In this document: positions 24,905-33,334 of the stretch, piece by piece
Position numbering within the stretch: position 1 is the first letter of the stretch
Layout of the letters: each line of letters starts with the position of its first letter
NCBI GenBank assembly: GCA_963770315.1
Contig: CAVYPC010000002.1
Span: forward strand, 1,736,001 to 1,800,000
Direction of reading: 5' to 3'
Length of the DNA stretch: 64,000 bases
Origin: VRUE01 sp963770315
Lineage (GTDB): Bacteria; Actinomycetota; Thermoleophilia; Solirubrobacterales; 70-9
The notes under the pieces: model-generated
The model's database searches: none
What the model was told of the DNA's origin: nothing
Seen by the model: only the letters and a program-made list of their open reading frames with translations
Program-made: the position numbers and the translations under genes

Positions 24905-26107
24905 ATGCCTGAGGCCTATCTGGTGGATGCAGTCCGGACCCCGATGGGCGCCTACCGCGGCGCCCTCTCCGGCGTGCGCCCGGACGACCTCGCCGCACAC
25001 GTCGTCCGCGCGACGGTCGAGCGGACCGGAGTCGACCCGGCCGAGATCGTCGACGTCTACCTCGGCGCCGCAAACCAGTCCGGCGAGGACAACCGCGACG
25101 TGGCCCGGATGGCGGCGCTGCTCGCCGGCCTGCCGGACAGCGTGCCCGGCGCAACCGTCAACCGGCTCTGCGCCTCCGGCCTGGAGGCGGTCAATGCCGC
25201 GGCTCGCGCGGTCAAGCTCGGCGAGGGCGACTTCTACCTGGCCGGCGGGGTCGAGTCGATGAGCCGAGCGCCATGGGTGGTGGGCAAGCCGGAGCACGGG
25301 CTGCCCCGCGGCGAGCAGACGATGCACGACACGACGCTGGGCTGGCGCTTCGTCAATCCGCGAATGGCGGAGCTGGGCGTCTCCACCGAGTCGATGGGCG
25401 AGACCGGCGAGAACGTCGCCGAACGCTACGGCGTCAGCCGCGAGGACCAGGACGCCTTCGCCCTGCGCAGCCACAAGCGCGCCGTCGCCGCAACCGAGGC
25501 CGGCCTCTTCGCCGAGGAGATCGTCCCGATCGAGGCGCCGAAGGGGCGGCGCGAGACCGTCCTCGTCGAGGCCGACGAGGGCCCGCGGCCCGACGCCTCG
25601 CTGGAGAAGATGGCGAAGCTGCGACCCGCCTTCCGCGAGGGTGGCACCGTCACCGCCGGCAACGCCTCGACCCTGAACGACGGCGCCGCCTGCCTGCTCG
25701 TCGCCTCCGAGGCCGGAGTCGAGAAGCTCGGCGCCGAGCCGCTCGCCCGCGTGCTCGCCAGCGGCGTCGCCGGCGTCGACCCCGCCTATATGGGAATCGG
25801 CCCCGCCGTCGCGGTCCCCCGCGCCCTCGCCGCCGCCGGCCTCTCGCTCGATCAGATCGACCTGATCGAGCTGAACGAGGCCTTCGCCTCGCAGGTACTC
25901 GCCAGCGCCCGCGAGCTGGGGATCGACGAGGAGCGCCTTAACGTCAACGGCGGCGCGATCGCCCTCGGCCACCCCCTCGGCTGCTCCGGCGCCCGCCTCG
26001 CCGGCACCCTGGTGCGCGAGCTGCGCCGCCGCGACGGCCGCTACGGGATCGCCACCATGTGCGTAGGCGTCGGCCAGGGCCTGGCAACCGTGTTCGAAGC
26101 AGTCTGA
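24905..26107 (+). CDS. Thiolase (acetyl-CoA acetyltransferase type)
   Basis: 400 residues. Thiolases condense two acyl-CoA or cleave 3-ketoacyl-CoA. All catalytic elements are visible: the acyl-accepting cysteine in NRLCASGLEAV (about 89), GGVESMSRAP, LNEAFASQ, the His of GGAIALGHPLGCSGAR and the second cysteine in IATMCVGVGQG. The protein starts PEAYLVDAVRTPMGAYRG, typical of degradative thiolases (PcaF/FadA-like) as well as AtoB. It heads a same-strand run with acyl-CoA dehydrogenase, enoyl-CoA hydratase and hydroxyacyl-CoA dehydrogenase, which together make a full beta-oxidation spiral. Confidence 0.94.
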   Translation: MPEAYLVDAVRTPMGAYRGALSGVRPDDLAAHVVRATVERTGVDPAEIVDVYLGAANQSGEDNRDVARMAALLAGLPDSVPGATVNRLCASGLEAVNAAARAVKLGEGDFYLAGGVESMSRAPWVVGKPEHGLPRGEQTMHDTTLGWRFVNPRMAELGVSTESMGETGENVAERYGVSREDQDAFALRSHKRAVAATEAGLFAEEIVPIEAPKGRRETVLVEADEGPRPDASLEKMAKLRPAFREGGTVTAGNASTLNDGAACLLVASEAGVEKLGAEPLARVLASGVAGVDPAYMGIGPAVAVPRALAAAGLSLDQIDLIELNEAFASQVLASARELGIDEERLNVNGGAIALGHPLGCSGARLAGTLVRELRRRDGRYGIATMCVGVGQGLATVFEAV

Positions 26108-26172
26108 CGAGGCCGATTGCAGCTTTTCCCACACGATGGGGTGGACAAAGCTTCAGGTAGCCTCGCGCGGCG

Positions 26173-26979
26173 ATGACGGGACTCGAAGAGCTGGCGAGCG
26201 TGGACGGGCGGGTGACGCCTACGGCCGAGGCGATGGTGCCGATGAAGGACGACGGCCTCTACCGCGGCGACGGCGCCTTCGAGGTGATCCGGCTCTACGC
26301 GGGCCGGCCCTTCGCGCTCGCCGACCACCTCGACCGGCTGGAGCGCTCCGCCGCTGCGATCGGGCTCGAGTTCGACCGCGCCGCGCTGGAGCGGGAGATC
26401 GACGCTTTGCTTATCGAGGCCGGCGGGCCCGACGGCCAGCTGCGGCTGATCGTCACCCGCGGCGGTCGCCGCATCGCGGCGACCGAGCCGATACCGGCCC
26501 ACGCCGAGACGCTGAGCCTCGCCACCGTCACCTACAGCCCGACCGTGATCCTCAACGGCGTCAAGTCGCTCTCCTACGCCGCCAACATGCAGGCGACCCG
26601 CCTGGCAAAGGAGCAGGGTGCGGAGGAGGCGGTGCTGGTGCGACCCGACGGAACCGTTCTTGAGCCGCCCACCTCGGCGATCTTCTGGGTCTCCCCCGAG
26701 GGGACGCTGCGGACGCCGGCACTGGACGTCGGCGTGCTCGAGTCGATCACCCGCGACCGCCTGATCAAGGCGCTGAGCGTCGAGGAGGGCGCCTGGCCGA
26801 TCGCCGACCTGCGCGCCGCCGGGGAGGCCTTCCTAGCCTCGACCACGCGCGAGATCCAGGCGGTGGCCGCGATCGACGGCGAGACGCTGTCCGAGGCGCC
26901 CGGCCCTCGCACCCGCGAGGCGCAGGAGGCCTTCGCGGCAACCCTTCAGCAAGAGCTTCGAACGACGAAAGGAAACTAG
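26173..26979 (+). CDS. Class IV PLP-dependent aminotransferase/lyase
   Basis: 268 residues. The fold-type IV pattern is clear: GDGAFEVIRLYAGRPFALAD, HLDRLERSAAAIGL, QLRLIVTRGG, the PLP lysine in NGVKSLSYAANMQATRLAK, and TVLEPPTSAIFWV before the phosphate-binding turn. Known members are branched-chain aminotransferases, D-amino acid transaminases and aminodeoxychorismate lyase; the short length and PPTSAIFWV do not separate these. It lies between the thiolase and the acyl-CoA dehydrogenase (six-base gap), which could hint at amino-acid or amino-acyl degradation in the same operon. Confidence 0.9.
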   Translation: MTGLEELASVDGRVTPTAEAMVPMKDDGLYRGDGAFEVIRLYAGRPFALADHLDRLERSAAAIGLEFDRAALEREIDALLIEAGGPDGQLRLIVTRGGRRIAATEPIPAHAETLSLATVTYSPTVILNGVKSLSYAANMQATRLAKEQGAEEAVLVRPDGTVLEPPTSAIFWVSPEGTLRTPALDVGVLESITRDRLIKALSVEEGAWPIADLRAAGEAFLASTTREIQAVAAIDGETLSEAPGPRTREAQEAFAATLQQELRTTKGN

Positions 26980-26985
26980 AGCGAG

Positions 26986-28161
26986 ATGGACTTCCAGCTA
27001 ACCGACGAGCAGCGCCTGATCTCCGAAGCGGCCCGCGAATTCGCCGACAAGGAGATCGTCCCCCGGGTCAAAGAGAACGACCGCGCCGCCCGCTTCGACC
27101 GCGAGCTGGCGAGCAAGCTGGGCGAGGTCGGTTACCTCGGCGCCCCCGTCGCCGAGCAGTACGGCGGCCGCGGCCTCGACTACATCGGCTACGGGCTGAT
27201 CGTCGAGCAGGTCGGCCGCGCCGACTCCTCCGCCCGCACCGTCGTCTCCGTGCAGACCTCGCTGGTGGCGGGTTCGATCGAGAGGTGGGGCACGGAGGAG
27301 CAGAAGCAGAAGTGGCTGCCCCGGCTCTGCTCTGGCGAGGCGCTCGGCTGCTTCGGGCTGACCGAGCCCGACACGGGCTCCGACGCCGCCAACCTGCGCA
27401 CCCGCGCAACCAGGACCGAGTCCGGCTGGTCGATCAGCGGCCAGAAGATGTGGATCTCGCTCGCCAACTTCTCCGAGGTGGCGCTGATCTTCGCCCAGAC
27501 CGATCCCGAGAAGAAGCACCGCGGCCTCGCCTGCTTCCTCGTTCCCACCGCCAGCGAGGGCCTCGCCACCCAGGAGATCCACGGCAAGCTCGGGCTGCGC
27601 TCCTCCGACACCGGCGAGATCTCCCTCGACGGAGTGGAGGTCGGCGACGACGCCATGCTGGGCGAGATCGGCGACGGCTTCAAGGTCGCGATGAGCGCCC
27701 TCGACAACGGCCGCTACAGCGTCGCCGCCGGCTGCGTCGGCATCTGCGACGGCTGCGTCGAAGCCTCCGTCGCCTACTCCAAGGAGCGCAAGCAGTTCGG
27801 CGTGCCCCTGGCCCGTTTCCAGCTGGTCCAGGAGATGATCGCCGACATGATCGTCAAGCGCGACGCGTCACGGATGCTGGTCTACCGCGCCGGCATGCTC
27901 AAGGACGAAGGCAAGCCGAACACGATGGAGACCTCGGTGGCGAAGCTCCACGCCACCGAGGCGGCGGTCGAATGCGCCAACCTGGCGATCCAGGTCCACG
28001 GCGGCGCCGGCTACGTCGACGACTACCCGGTCGAGCGCTACCTGCGCGACGCCCGGGTGACGACCCTCTACGAGGGCACCTCGCAGATCCAGAAACTGAT
28101 CATCGGCCGCGCCGCGACCGGGATCAACGCGATGACCCCGATGGAGGCCGGCAAGGACTGA
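26986..28161 (+). CDS. Acyl-CoA dehydrogenase
   Basis: 391 residues. The FAD enzyme introduces a trans-2 double bond into acyl-CoA. Signatures: FQLTDEQRLISEAAREFAD at the N-terminus, CFGLTEPDTGSDAANL (FAD/substrate binding), GWSISGQKMWISLANFSEVAL, and VERYLRDARVTTLYEGTSQI with the catalytic glutamate in YEGTSQI, the position used by short/medium-chain enzymes. A ribosome-binding site AAAGGAAAC precedes the ATG. Its TGA overlaps the next ATG by one base (TGATG). Electrons would go to ETF, not encoded here. Confidence 0.95.
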   Translation: MDFQLTDEQRLISEAAREFADKEIVPRVKENDRAARFDRELASKLGEVGYLGAPVAEQYGGRGLDYIGYGLIVEQVGRADSSARTVVSVQTSLVAGSIERWGTEEQKQKWLPRLCSGEALGCFGLTEPDTGSDAANLRTRATRTESGWSISGQKMWISLANFSEVALIFAQTDPEKKHRGLACFLVPTASEGLATQEIHGKLGLRSSDTGEISLDGVEVGDDAMLGEIGDGFKVAMSALDNGRYSVAAGCVGICDGCVEASVAYSKERKQFGVPLARFQLVQEMIADMIVKRDASRMLVYRAGMLKDEGKPNTMETSVAKLHATEAAVECANLAIQVHGGAGYVDDYPVERYLRDARVTTLYEGTSQIQKLIIGRAATGINAMTPMEAGKD

Positions 28162-28934
28162 TGGCCGACCTGGTCGAGACCTCACTCGACGAGCGCCACG
28201 TCGCGCTGCTGCGGCTGAACCGGCCCGAGGCGCGCAACGCGCTCTCGCCGGAGCTGATGCAGCGCCTCGCCGCGGAGCTCGAGCGACTCGACCCGGACCC
28301 CGCGTCGCGTTGCATCGTCATCGCCGGCTCCGAGAAGGTCTTCGCCGCCGGCGCCGACATCAAGGCGATGAGCGAGCGCAGCTTCGCCGATGCGCTGCGC
28401 CACCCGGCGGCCTCCTTCTGGCGACGGGTGGCCGCGATCAAGACGCCGCTGATCGCCGCCGTCTCCGGCTACGCGCTCGGCGGCGGCTGTGAGCTGGCAC
28501 TCGCCTGCGACATGATCGTCGCCTCGGAGACCGCGGTCTTCGGCCAACCCGAGATCAACCTCGGGATCATCCCCGGCGGTGGCGGCACCCAGCGCCTGGC
28601 GCGGGCGATCGGCAAGCAGCGGGCGATGGAGCTGGTCCTGACCGGACGCCGCTTCGACGCCGCCGAGGCGCTCGGCCTCGGCCTGGTCAACAAGGTCGTC
28701 GCGGCCGATGCCTGGCTGGGCGAGGCGCTCGAGCTCGCGGGGGCGGTCGCCGCGCAGCCGCCGATCGCGGCGCGACTCGCCAAGCAGGCGGTGCTGGTCG
28801 CCGAGGAGACGGCGCTCTCCCCCGGCCTGGAGAACGAGCGCCGTCTCTACGAGCTGGCGATGGCGACCGAGGATCGAGTCGAGGGGATGAAAGCCTTCCT
28901 CGAGAAGCGAGAGCCGAGGTTCGAGGGAAAGTGA
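28161..28934 (+). CDS. Enoyl-CoA hydratase (crotonase family)
   Basis: 257 residues from the ATG at 28161 (the same frame is open far upstream as a shadow). The crotonase oxyanion elements are intact: FAAGADIKAMSE and GYALGGGCELALACD. Glutamates lie in FGQPEINLGIIPGGGGTQRL, the general acid/base positions of hydratases. ARAIGKQRAMELVLTGRRFDA and the C-terminal GMKAFLEKREPRF are standard. It sits between acyl-CoA dehydrogenase (one-base overlap) and 3-hydroxyacyl-CoA dehydrogenase (four-base overlap), so it carries out the hydration step of the same pathway. Confidence 0.95.
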   Translation: MADLVETSLDERHVALLRLNRPEARNALSPELMQRLAAELERLDPDPASRCIVIAGSEKVFAAGADIKAMSERSFADALRHPAASFWRRVAAIKTPLIAAVSGYALGGGCELALACDMIVASETAVFGQPEINLGIIPGGGGTQRLARAIGKQRAMELVLTGRRFDAAEALGLGLVNKVVAADAWLGEALELAGAVAAQPPIAARLAKQAVLVAEETALSPGLENERRLYELAMATEDRVEGMKAFLEKREPRFEGK

Positions 28935-30124
28935 GCGTCGAGCGGGTTGGCGTCGTCGGCGCCGGCACGATGGGGGCCGGGATCGCCCAGATCGCCGCCC
29001 TCGGCGGCTATGAGACCCGCCTCTACGATCCGCTGCCCGCCGCGCTCGAGACGGGTATCGAGCGGCTGCAGGGAGCTCTCGCGAAGGGCGGCACCAAGGG
29101 CCTCTGGAGCGAGTCCGACGCCGACGCGGCGAGCGGCAGGGTAGGCGCCGCGACAAGCCTCGGTGACCTGACCGAATGCGACCTGGTGGTCGAGGCGGCG
29201 CCGGAGGACCTCGAGCTGAAGCGCAAGCTGTTCGCGGCGCTGGCCGGGGCTTGCGGACCCGAGACGATCCTCGCCAGCAACACCTCCTCCCTGCCGGTGA
29301 CGGCGATTGCCGCGGAGGTCCCCCATCCCGAGCGCGTCGTCGGCATGCACTTCTTCAACCCGCCGGCGCTGATGAAGCTGGTCGAGGTGGTCGCCACGGC
29401 CAGCTCGAGCGAGGGCGCCCTGGTGGCGACGACCGCGGTCGGCTCGCGCATGGGGCGGACGCCGATCCGCGCCAAGGACAGCCCGGGCTTCATCGCCAAC
29501 CGCCTCGCCCGGCCCTTCACGCTGGAGTCCTTGCGGATGCTCGCCGAGGGCGTCGCCGACGCGCCGACGATCGACCGGGTATGTCGGATCGGGGGCGGTT
29601 TCCGCATGGGTCCGTTCGAGCTGATCGACCTGATCGGCCTCGACGTCAACCTCAGCGTCGCCCGCTCCTTCTACCGGCAGGGCGGCGAGCCGGAGCGCTG
29701 GCGACCGAGCCAGATCCAGGAACGGATGGCGGGCGAAGGCAAGCTCGGCCGCAAGGGCGGTGAGGGTTTCTACTCATACGGCGACGGGGCGCACCGCGCC
29801 GAGGATCCCGAGCTGGGATTCGACACCCCGACGCTCGCCGCCGAGGACCTGTCCCGCATCGACCCGGCCGGCCCCGCGATCCTGCCCCGCCTGATCGCCC
29901 AGATCGCCAACGAGGCCGCGTTCGCGCTCGAAGAGGAAGTCGGCTCGCCGCAGGACATGGACACTGCGATGCGCCTCGGCTTCAACTGGCCGCTTGGCCC
30001 GCTCGAGATGACGGAGCTGATCGGCGCCGAACGCGCCGCTGACCTGCTCGAAGAGCTGCGCGAGGGTCACGGCGATGCGTACCACCCTGCACCGAGGCTC
30101 GCCACCGCCGCGGCAGATCGATGA
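28931..30124 (+). CDS. 3-hydroxyacyl-CoA dehydrogenase
   Basis: 397 residues from a GTG that overlaps the preceding stop (GTGA). The NAD-binding motif GVVGAGTMGAGIAQIAA opens the protein. SNTSSLPVTAIA and RVVGMHFFNPPALMKLVEVV contain the catalytic His, and KDSPGFIANRLARPF starts the C-terminal dimerisation domain. A second copy of the C-terminal domain follows (AIRL-type segment EVGSPQDMDTAMRLGFNWPL), giving the two-domain arrangement seen in PaaH/Hbd-like enzymes. It produces 3-ketoacyl-CoA for the thiolase at 24905. Its stop overlaps the alkylsulfatase start by four bases. Confidence 0.95.
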   Translation: MSVERVGVVGAGTMGAGIAQIAALGGYETRLYDPLPAALETGIERLQGALAKGGTKGLWSESDADAASGRVGAATSLGDLTECDLVVEAAPEDLELKRKLFAALAGACGPETILASNTSSLPVTAIAAEVPHPERVVGMHFFNPPALMKLVEVVATASSSEGALVATTAVGSRMGRTPIRAKDSPGFIANRLARPFTLESLRMLAEGVADAPTIDRVCRIGGGFRMGPFELIDLIGLDVNLSVARSFYRQGGEPERWRPSQIQERMAGEGKLGRKGGEGFYSYGDGAHRAEDPELGFDTPTLAAEDLSRIDPAGPAILPRLIAQIANEAAFALEEEVGSPQDMDTAMRLGFNWPLGPLEMTELIGAERAADLLEELREGHGDAYHPAPRLATAAADR

Positions 30125-31944
30125 GCGACCGGGACTTCGAGGAGGCACGCCGCGGCCTGATCGCCTCCTTCGAGCCACCGCTGGTGGAGGACGAGCAGGG
30201 TCGGGTGGTCTGGGATCTGCGTTCCTACGACTTCCTCGACGGCGAGGCACCTGACACCGTCGACGCCAGCCTCTGGCGGCAGAGCCAGCTGACCCGGATC
30301 GCCGGCCTCTTCGAGCTCGCGCCGGGCTTCTACCAGCTTCGGGGCTTCGACCTGTCGAACATGCACGTGATCGAGGGGGATGAGGGGATCCTCGTGATCG
30401 ATCCGCTGATCTCCACCGAGACCGCCGCCGCTGCGCTGGCCCTCTACCGCGAGCACCGCGGCGACCGGCCCGTAACGGGCCTCATCTACACCCACAGCCA
30501 CGTCGACCATTTCGGCGGAGCGAAGGGCGTCGTCTCCGCGGAGGAGGTCGAGGCGGGGCGGGTCCCGGTGCTGGCCCCCGCCGGATTCCTCCACCACGCA
30601 GTCAGCGAGAACGTCTTCGCCGGCACCGCGATGGGCCGTCGCGCCGGCTACATGTACGGGGCGCTGCTCGAGCGCGGCCCCGAGGGCCAGGTCGGCTCCG
30701 GCCTTGGGCAGACGACCTCGCTGGGGACGATCACGCTGATCCCGCCCACGGTCGAGATCGGCGAGACCGGGCAGTCGGAGGTCGTCGACGGCGTCGAGAT
30801 GACCTTCCAGCTCACCCCCGGCACCGAGGCGCCGGCGGAGATGAACATCCACTTTCCGCGGGCCAGGGCTCTCTGCGTCGCCGACAACGTCGCCCGCTCG
30901 ATGCACAACATCCTCACTCCCCGGGGGGCCCTGGTGCGCGATCCGCGTGTCTGGGCGCACTACCTCGACCAGGCGATCGAGCTCTTCGGCGCCGACTCCG
31001 ACGTCCTCTTCAGCGGCCACCACTGGGCCTGCTGGGGCAGCGAGCGGATCGTCGGCCTGCTCGAAAAGCAGCGCGACCTCTACACCTACCTGCACGACCA
31101 GACCCTGCGCCTCCTGAACAAGGGTCACACCGGTCCCGAGATAGCCGAGCTGGTGGAGCTGCCGCCGAGCCTCGCCGGCGAATGGCACTGCCGCGAGTAC
31201 TACGGCTCGGTCAGCCACAACACGAAGGCGATCTACCAGCGCTACATGGGCTGGTTCGACGGCAATCCCGCGCATCTCTGGGAGCACCCGCCGGTGGAGC
31301 GGGCGCGGCGCTACGTCAAGCTCATGGGCGGCACCGAGGCCGTGTTGGAGAAAGCGCGGCGGTCCTTCGAGGAGGGGGACTACCGCTGGGTCGCCGAGGT
31401 GGTCAACCACGTCGTCTTCGCCGAACCGGAGAACGAGGCGGCACGGGAGGTTCAAGCCGACGCGCTGGAGCAGCTCGGCTTCGGGGCCGAGAACGCGACC
31501 TGGCGCAACTTCTTCCTGATGGGCGCGAAGGAGCTGCGCGAGGGGATCGGCGGCACGCCGACCTCGACCGCACCCCCCGACATAGTCGCCAACCTCTCGG
31601 TGGCGCAGCTGCTCGACGCGATGGCGATCCGGCTCGACGGACCGCGCGCCTGGGACAGCAGCCTGCGGATCGACTGGGTGATCTCTGCACCCGACGAGGC
31701 GCACGCAGTCACCGTTCGCAACGGCGTGCTGCGCCACCGCCGCGGTCGCCACCAACCCCAAGCTGACGCAGCCCTCGTGGTCGATCGCGAGGCGCTCAAC
31801 CAGCTGCTGCTCAAAACCGCAGATATCGCCGAGCTGGCCGAGGGCGGGCGCCTGCGCGTCGAGGGCGACGGAGAGAAGATCGGCGAGCTGCTGGGCCTGC
31901 TCGACGAACCGGACCCCGGCTTCGCGATCGTCACCCCTACCTGA
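30121..31944 (+). CDS. Metallo-beta-lactamase-fold alkylsulfatase
   Basis: 607 residues. Zinc ligands THSHVDHFGGAKGV (HxHxDH), the later PAEMNIHFPRARALCVADNV, and LFSGHHWACWG identify a SdsA1/BDS1-type alkylsulfatase, which releases sulfate from alkyl sulfates to give an alcohol. The helical dimerisation domain (about 385-500) and the SCP2-like C-terminal domain (from VAQLLDAMAIRLDGPRA) follow in standard order. No signal peptide is visible, so it is probably cytoplasmic or differently exported. Coupling to the beta-oxidation genes by a four-base overlap suggests that the released alkyl chain is fed into that pathway. Confidence 0.92.
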   Translation: MSDRDFEEARRGLIASFEPPLVEDEQGRVVWDLRSYDFLDGEAPDTVDASLWRQSQLTRIAGLFELAPGFYQLRGFDLSNMHVIEGDEGILVIDPLISTETAAAALALYREHRGDRPVTGLIYTHSHVDHFGGAKGVVSAEEVEAGRVPVLAPAGFLHHAVSENVFAGTAMGRRAGYMYGALLERGPEGQVGSGLGQTTSLGTITLIPPTVEIGETGQSEVVDGVEMTFQLTPGTEAPAEMNIHFPRARALCVADNVARSMHNILTPRGALVRDPRVWAHYLDQAIELFGADSDVLFSGHHWACWGSERIVGLLEKQRDLYTYLHDQTLRLLNKGHTGPEIAELVELPPSLAGEWHCREYYGSVSHNTKAIYQRYMGWFDGNPAHLWEHPPVERARRYVKLMGGTEAVLEKARRSFEEGDYRWVAEVVNHVVFAEPENEAAREVQADALEQLGFGAENATWRNFFLMGAKELREGIGGTPTSTAPPDIVANLSVAQLLDAMAIRLDGPRAWDSSLRIDWVISAPDEAHAVTVRNGVLRHRRGRHQPQADAALVVDREALNQLLLKTADIAELAEGGRLRVEGDGEKIGELLGLLDEPDPGFAIVTPT

Positions 31945-31973
31945 TCGCGAGATCGTCACGCCCACCTGATCGC
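31924..31973 (+). repeat. 25-bp tandem duplication over the alkylsulfatase stop codon
   Basis: GCGATCGTCACCCCTACCTGATC at 31924 recurs as GAGATCGTCACGCCCACCTGATC at 31949, period 25. The first unit contains the last sense codons and the TGA; the second is outside the gene. This looks like a local duplication of the gene's 3' end. Confidence 0.6.
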
Positions 31974-32046
31974 GATACCGATCGATACCTCTTGATTTCT
32001 ATATAGGTATATTGCGGTGCCTCATGACCGCGATCCGGGAGGCGCT

Positions 32047-32257
32047 TTGAAGGTCAAGATCATCGCCCCGCTCCTTGCCGCGCTGGTGCTGGCGGCGACG
32101 GCGGCTCCGGCACAGGGCCGGCGGCGACAAGGACTGCTCCGACTTCAGCACGTGGCGTGCGGCGCAGAGCTACTACCACCGCCACGGCGGTCCCAGGTAC
32201 GACCCGGACCGCCTCGACGCCGACCACGACGGCATCGCCTGCGAGAGCCTGCGATAG
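32047..32257 (+). pseudogene. Excalibur-domain secreted protein, frameshifted
   Basis: A TTG at 32047, five bases after GGGAGG, starts a good signal peptide (KVKIIAPLLAALVLAATAAP, cut after APAQG). One base later in phase the frame continues as DKDCSDFSTWRAAQSYYHRH, then YDPDRLDADHDGIACESL, a complete Excalibur calcium-binding domain (DxDxDGxxCE-type end, paired cysteines). The two halves are joined only if one base near 32114-32122 is removed; total length 211 is one more than a multiple of three. Either a real one-base insertion or a sequencing error. An AT-rich stretch at 31990-32015 (TATATAGGTATATTG) may be the promoter. Function of Excalibur proteins: extracellular, calcium-binding, otherwise unclear. 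Confidence 0.75.
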
Positions 32258-32274
32258 ACGATCGGGGATCGGGC

Positions 32275-32304
32275 GCTGCGCCTCAGCCGGTGCTGAGGCG
32301 CAGC
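32275..32304. terminator. Hairpin terminator between convergent genes
   Basis: GCTGCGCCTCAG (32275-32286) pairs perfectly with CTGAGGCGCAGC (32293-32304) around a 6-base loop, extended by an outer GACGAT/ATCGTC pair. It overlaps the stop codon of the zinc-finger gene and follows the Excalibur stop. There is no U-tract; it may act for both directions. Confidence 0.6.
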
Positions 32305-32504
32305 ATCGTCTCGTCTACGTAGCACCAGCTCCAGTCCTCGCCCGGCTCGGCCGAACGGACGATCGGGTGTCTGGTCTGCTCGTAGTGGCCGGTCGCGTGC
32401 TTGCCCGGGGAGTTGTCGCAGCAACCGATATGGCCGCAGCTCTGGCACATCCGCAGGTGAACCCACCTCATCCCCAGCTTCAGACACTCCTCGCAGCCGG
32501 CCAC
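32283..32504 (-). CDS. UBP-type zinc finger protein
   Basis: 73 residues from the GTG at 32504. The body is a bacterial zf-UBP domain: GCEECLKLGMRWVHLRMCQ, SCGHIGCCDNSPGKHATGHY, TRHPIVRSAEPGEDWSWCYV. Paired Cys/His zinc ligands all fit the ubiquitin-protease-type finger found in many actinobacteria, where its partner is unknown. Homologues begin with a CTHxD motif. The same reading frame upstream does encode CTHIDSVDYVDLP (first Cys at 32549), but no ATG/GTG/TTG lies between it and the in-frame stop at 32571. The true start may therefore be non-standard, or the 5' end may be damaged. Confidence 0.82.
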   Translation of the reverse strand: MAGCEECLKLGMRWVHLRMCQSCGHIGCCDNSPGKHATGHYEQTRHPIVRSAEPGEDWSWCYVDETMLRLSTG

Positions 32505-32678
32505 CTCGGCCGGCAGGTCGACATAATCAACTGAGTCGATGTGGGTGCAGACGGAGGGCGTGCACCGAGCCTAATACATCGCCGTTGTTGGTGTCTTTAA
32601 CTCAGACATTCGTCTGCCAAGACAAAGAGTTACACTTTCGTGTCCCACGCGTCACATCTTTCGTCCTAGCATGGGGAC

Positions 32679-33290
32679 ATGGAGGCGATGAGGCAGAGCT
32701 GGACAGACGACCGTCTCGACGATCTATCCCACCGGATGGACGAACGCTTCGACCACGTCGAAGGTGAGATGAAGGACGGCTTCGACCGCCTCGACGGGGA
32801 CATCGAGACGCTCCGCGCCGAGATGAAGGACGCCAACAAGGAGCTTCGTCAAGAGATGCAGGGCATTGCCAGCGATTTGCGGACCGAGACCCAGAGTTCC
32901 ACCAGCGATTTGCGAGCGGAGATCAAAGGGGTCGCCGGCGATTTGCGAACGGAGATCAAAGGGGTCGCCGGCGATTTGCGGACCGAGACCCAGAGTTCCA
33001 CCAGCGATTTGCGAGCGGAGATCAAAGGGGTCGCCGGCGATTTGCGAACGGAGATCAAAGCCGCCAGCAAAGAACTCCGCATGGAGATGGCAGCCGGCGA
33101 AAGCCGCGTCCGCGCCCAGTCAAGCGAGCAGTACCTCAAGACCCGGGAAGAGATCGCCAAGCTGCACAACGACAACCGGCAGATACACGCCGAGATGCAC
33201 GCCCTCCAGCGTGCCATCATCCAGGTCGGCGGCGGCATGATCGTCACCCTCGCGGTGACCCTCGTCGGGTTGCTGGTCACCAAGCTCTGA
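32679..33290 (+). CDS. Tandem-repeat coiled-coil protein with C-terminal membrane anchor
   Basis: 203 residues. The N-terminal half is a long charged coiled coil (DDLSHRMDERFDHVEGEMKD). From about 66 to 131 it consists of 11-residue repeats of the type DLRAEIKGVAG and DLRTETQSSTS, organised as two nearly identical 33-residue blocks. A second coiled segment (EIAKLHNDNRQIHAEMHALQ) leads to a single C-terminal membrane helix (GGGMIVTLAVTLVGLLVTKL). The layout resembles XhlA/DUF1640-type membrane-anchored coiled-coil proteins. No enzymatic domain is present. An upstream AT-rich region (32585-32660) probably contains its promoter. Function unknown. Confidence 0.83.
   Translation: MEAMRQSWTDDRLDDLSHRMDERFDHVEGEMKDGFDRLDGDIETLRAEMKDANKELRQEMQGIASDLRTETQSSTSDLRAEIKGVAGDLRTEIKGVAGDLRTETQSSTSDLRAEIKGVAGDLRTEIKAASKELRMEMAAGESRVRAQSSEQYLKTREEIAKLHNDNRQIHAEMHALQRAIIQVGGGMIVTLAVTLVGLLVTKL
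32874..33071 (+). repeat. Two 99-bp tandem repeats inside the coiled-coil gene
   Basis: Blocks 32874-32972 and 32973-33071 both begin GATTTGCGGACCGAGACCC and are almost identical at the DNA level. Each block itself contains three 33-bp subunits (one hendecad each). The high identity points to recent duplication; copy number may vary between strains. Confidence 0.85.
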
Positions 33291-33334
33291 ACGGGCCCGC
33301 GCGAGCGGAACTCGCGCCTCGATTCCCATCTGCA

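Noticed and set aside
32874..33071. CRISPR-like repeat array
   Set aside because: Repeats are contiguous 33/99-bp units inside an open reading frame, without spacers; they encode a coiled coil. No CRISPR array or cas gene was seen anywhere in the window.
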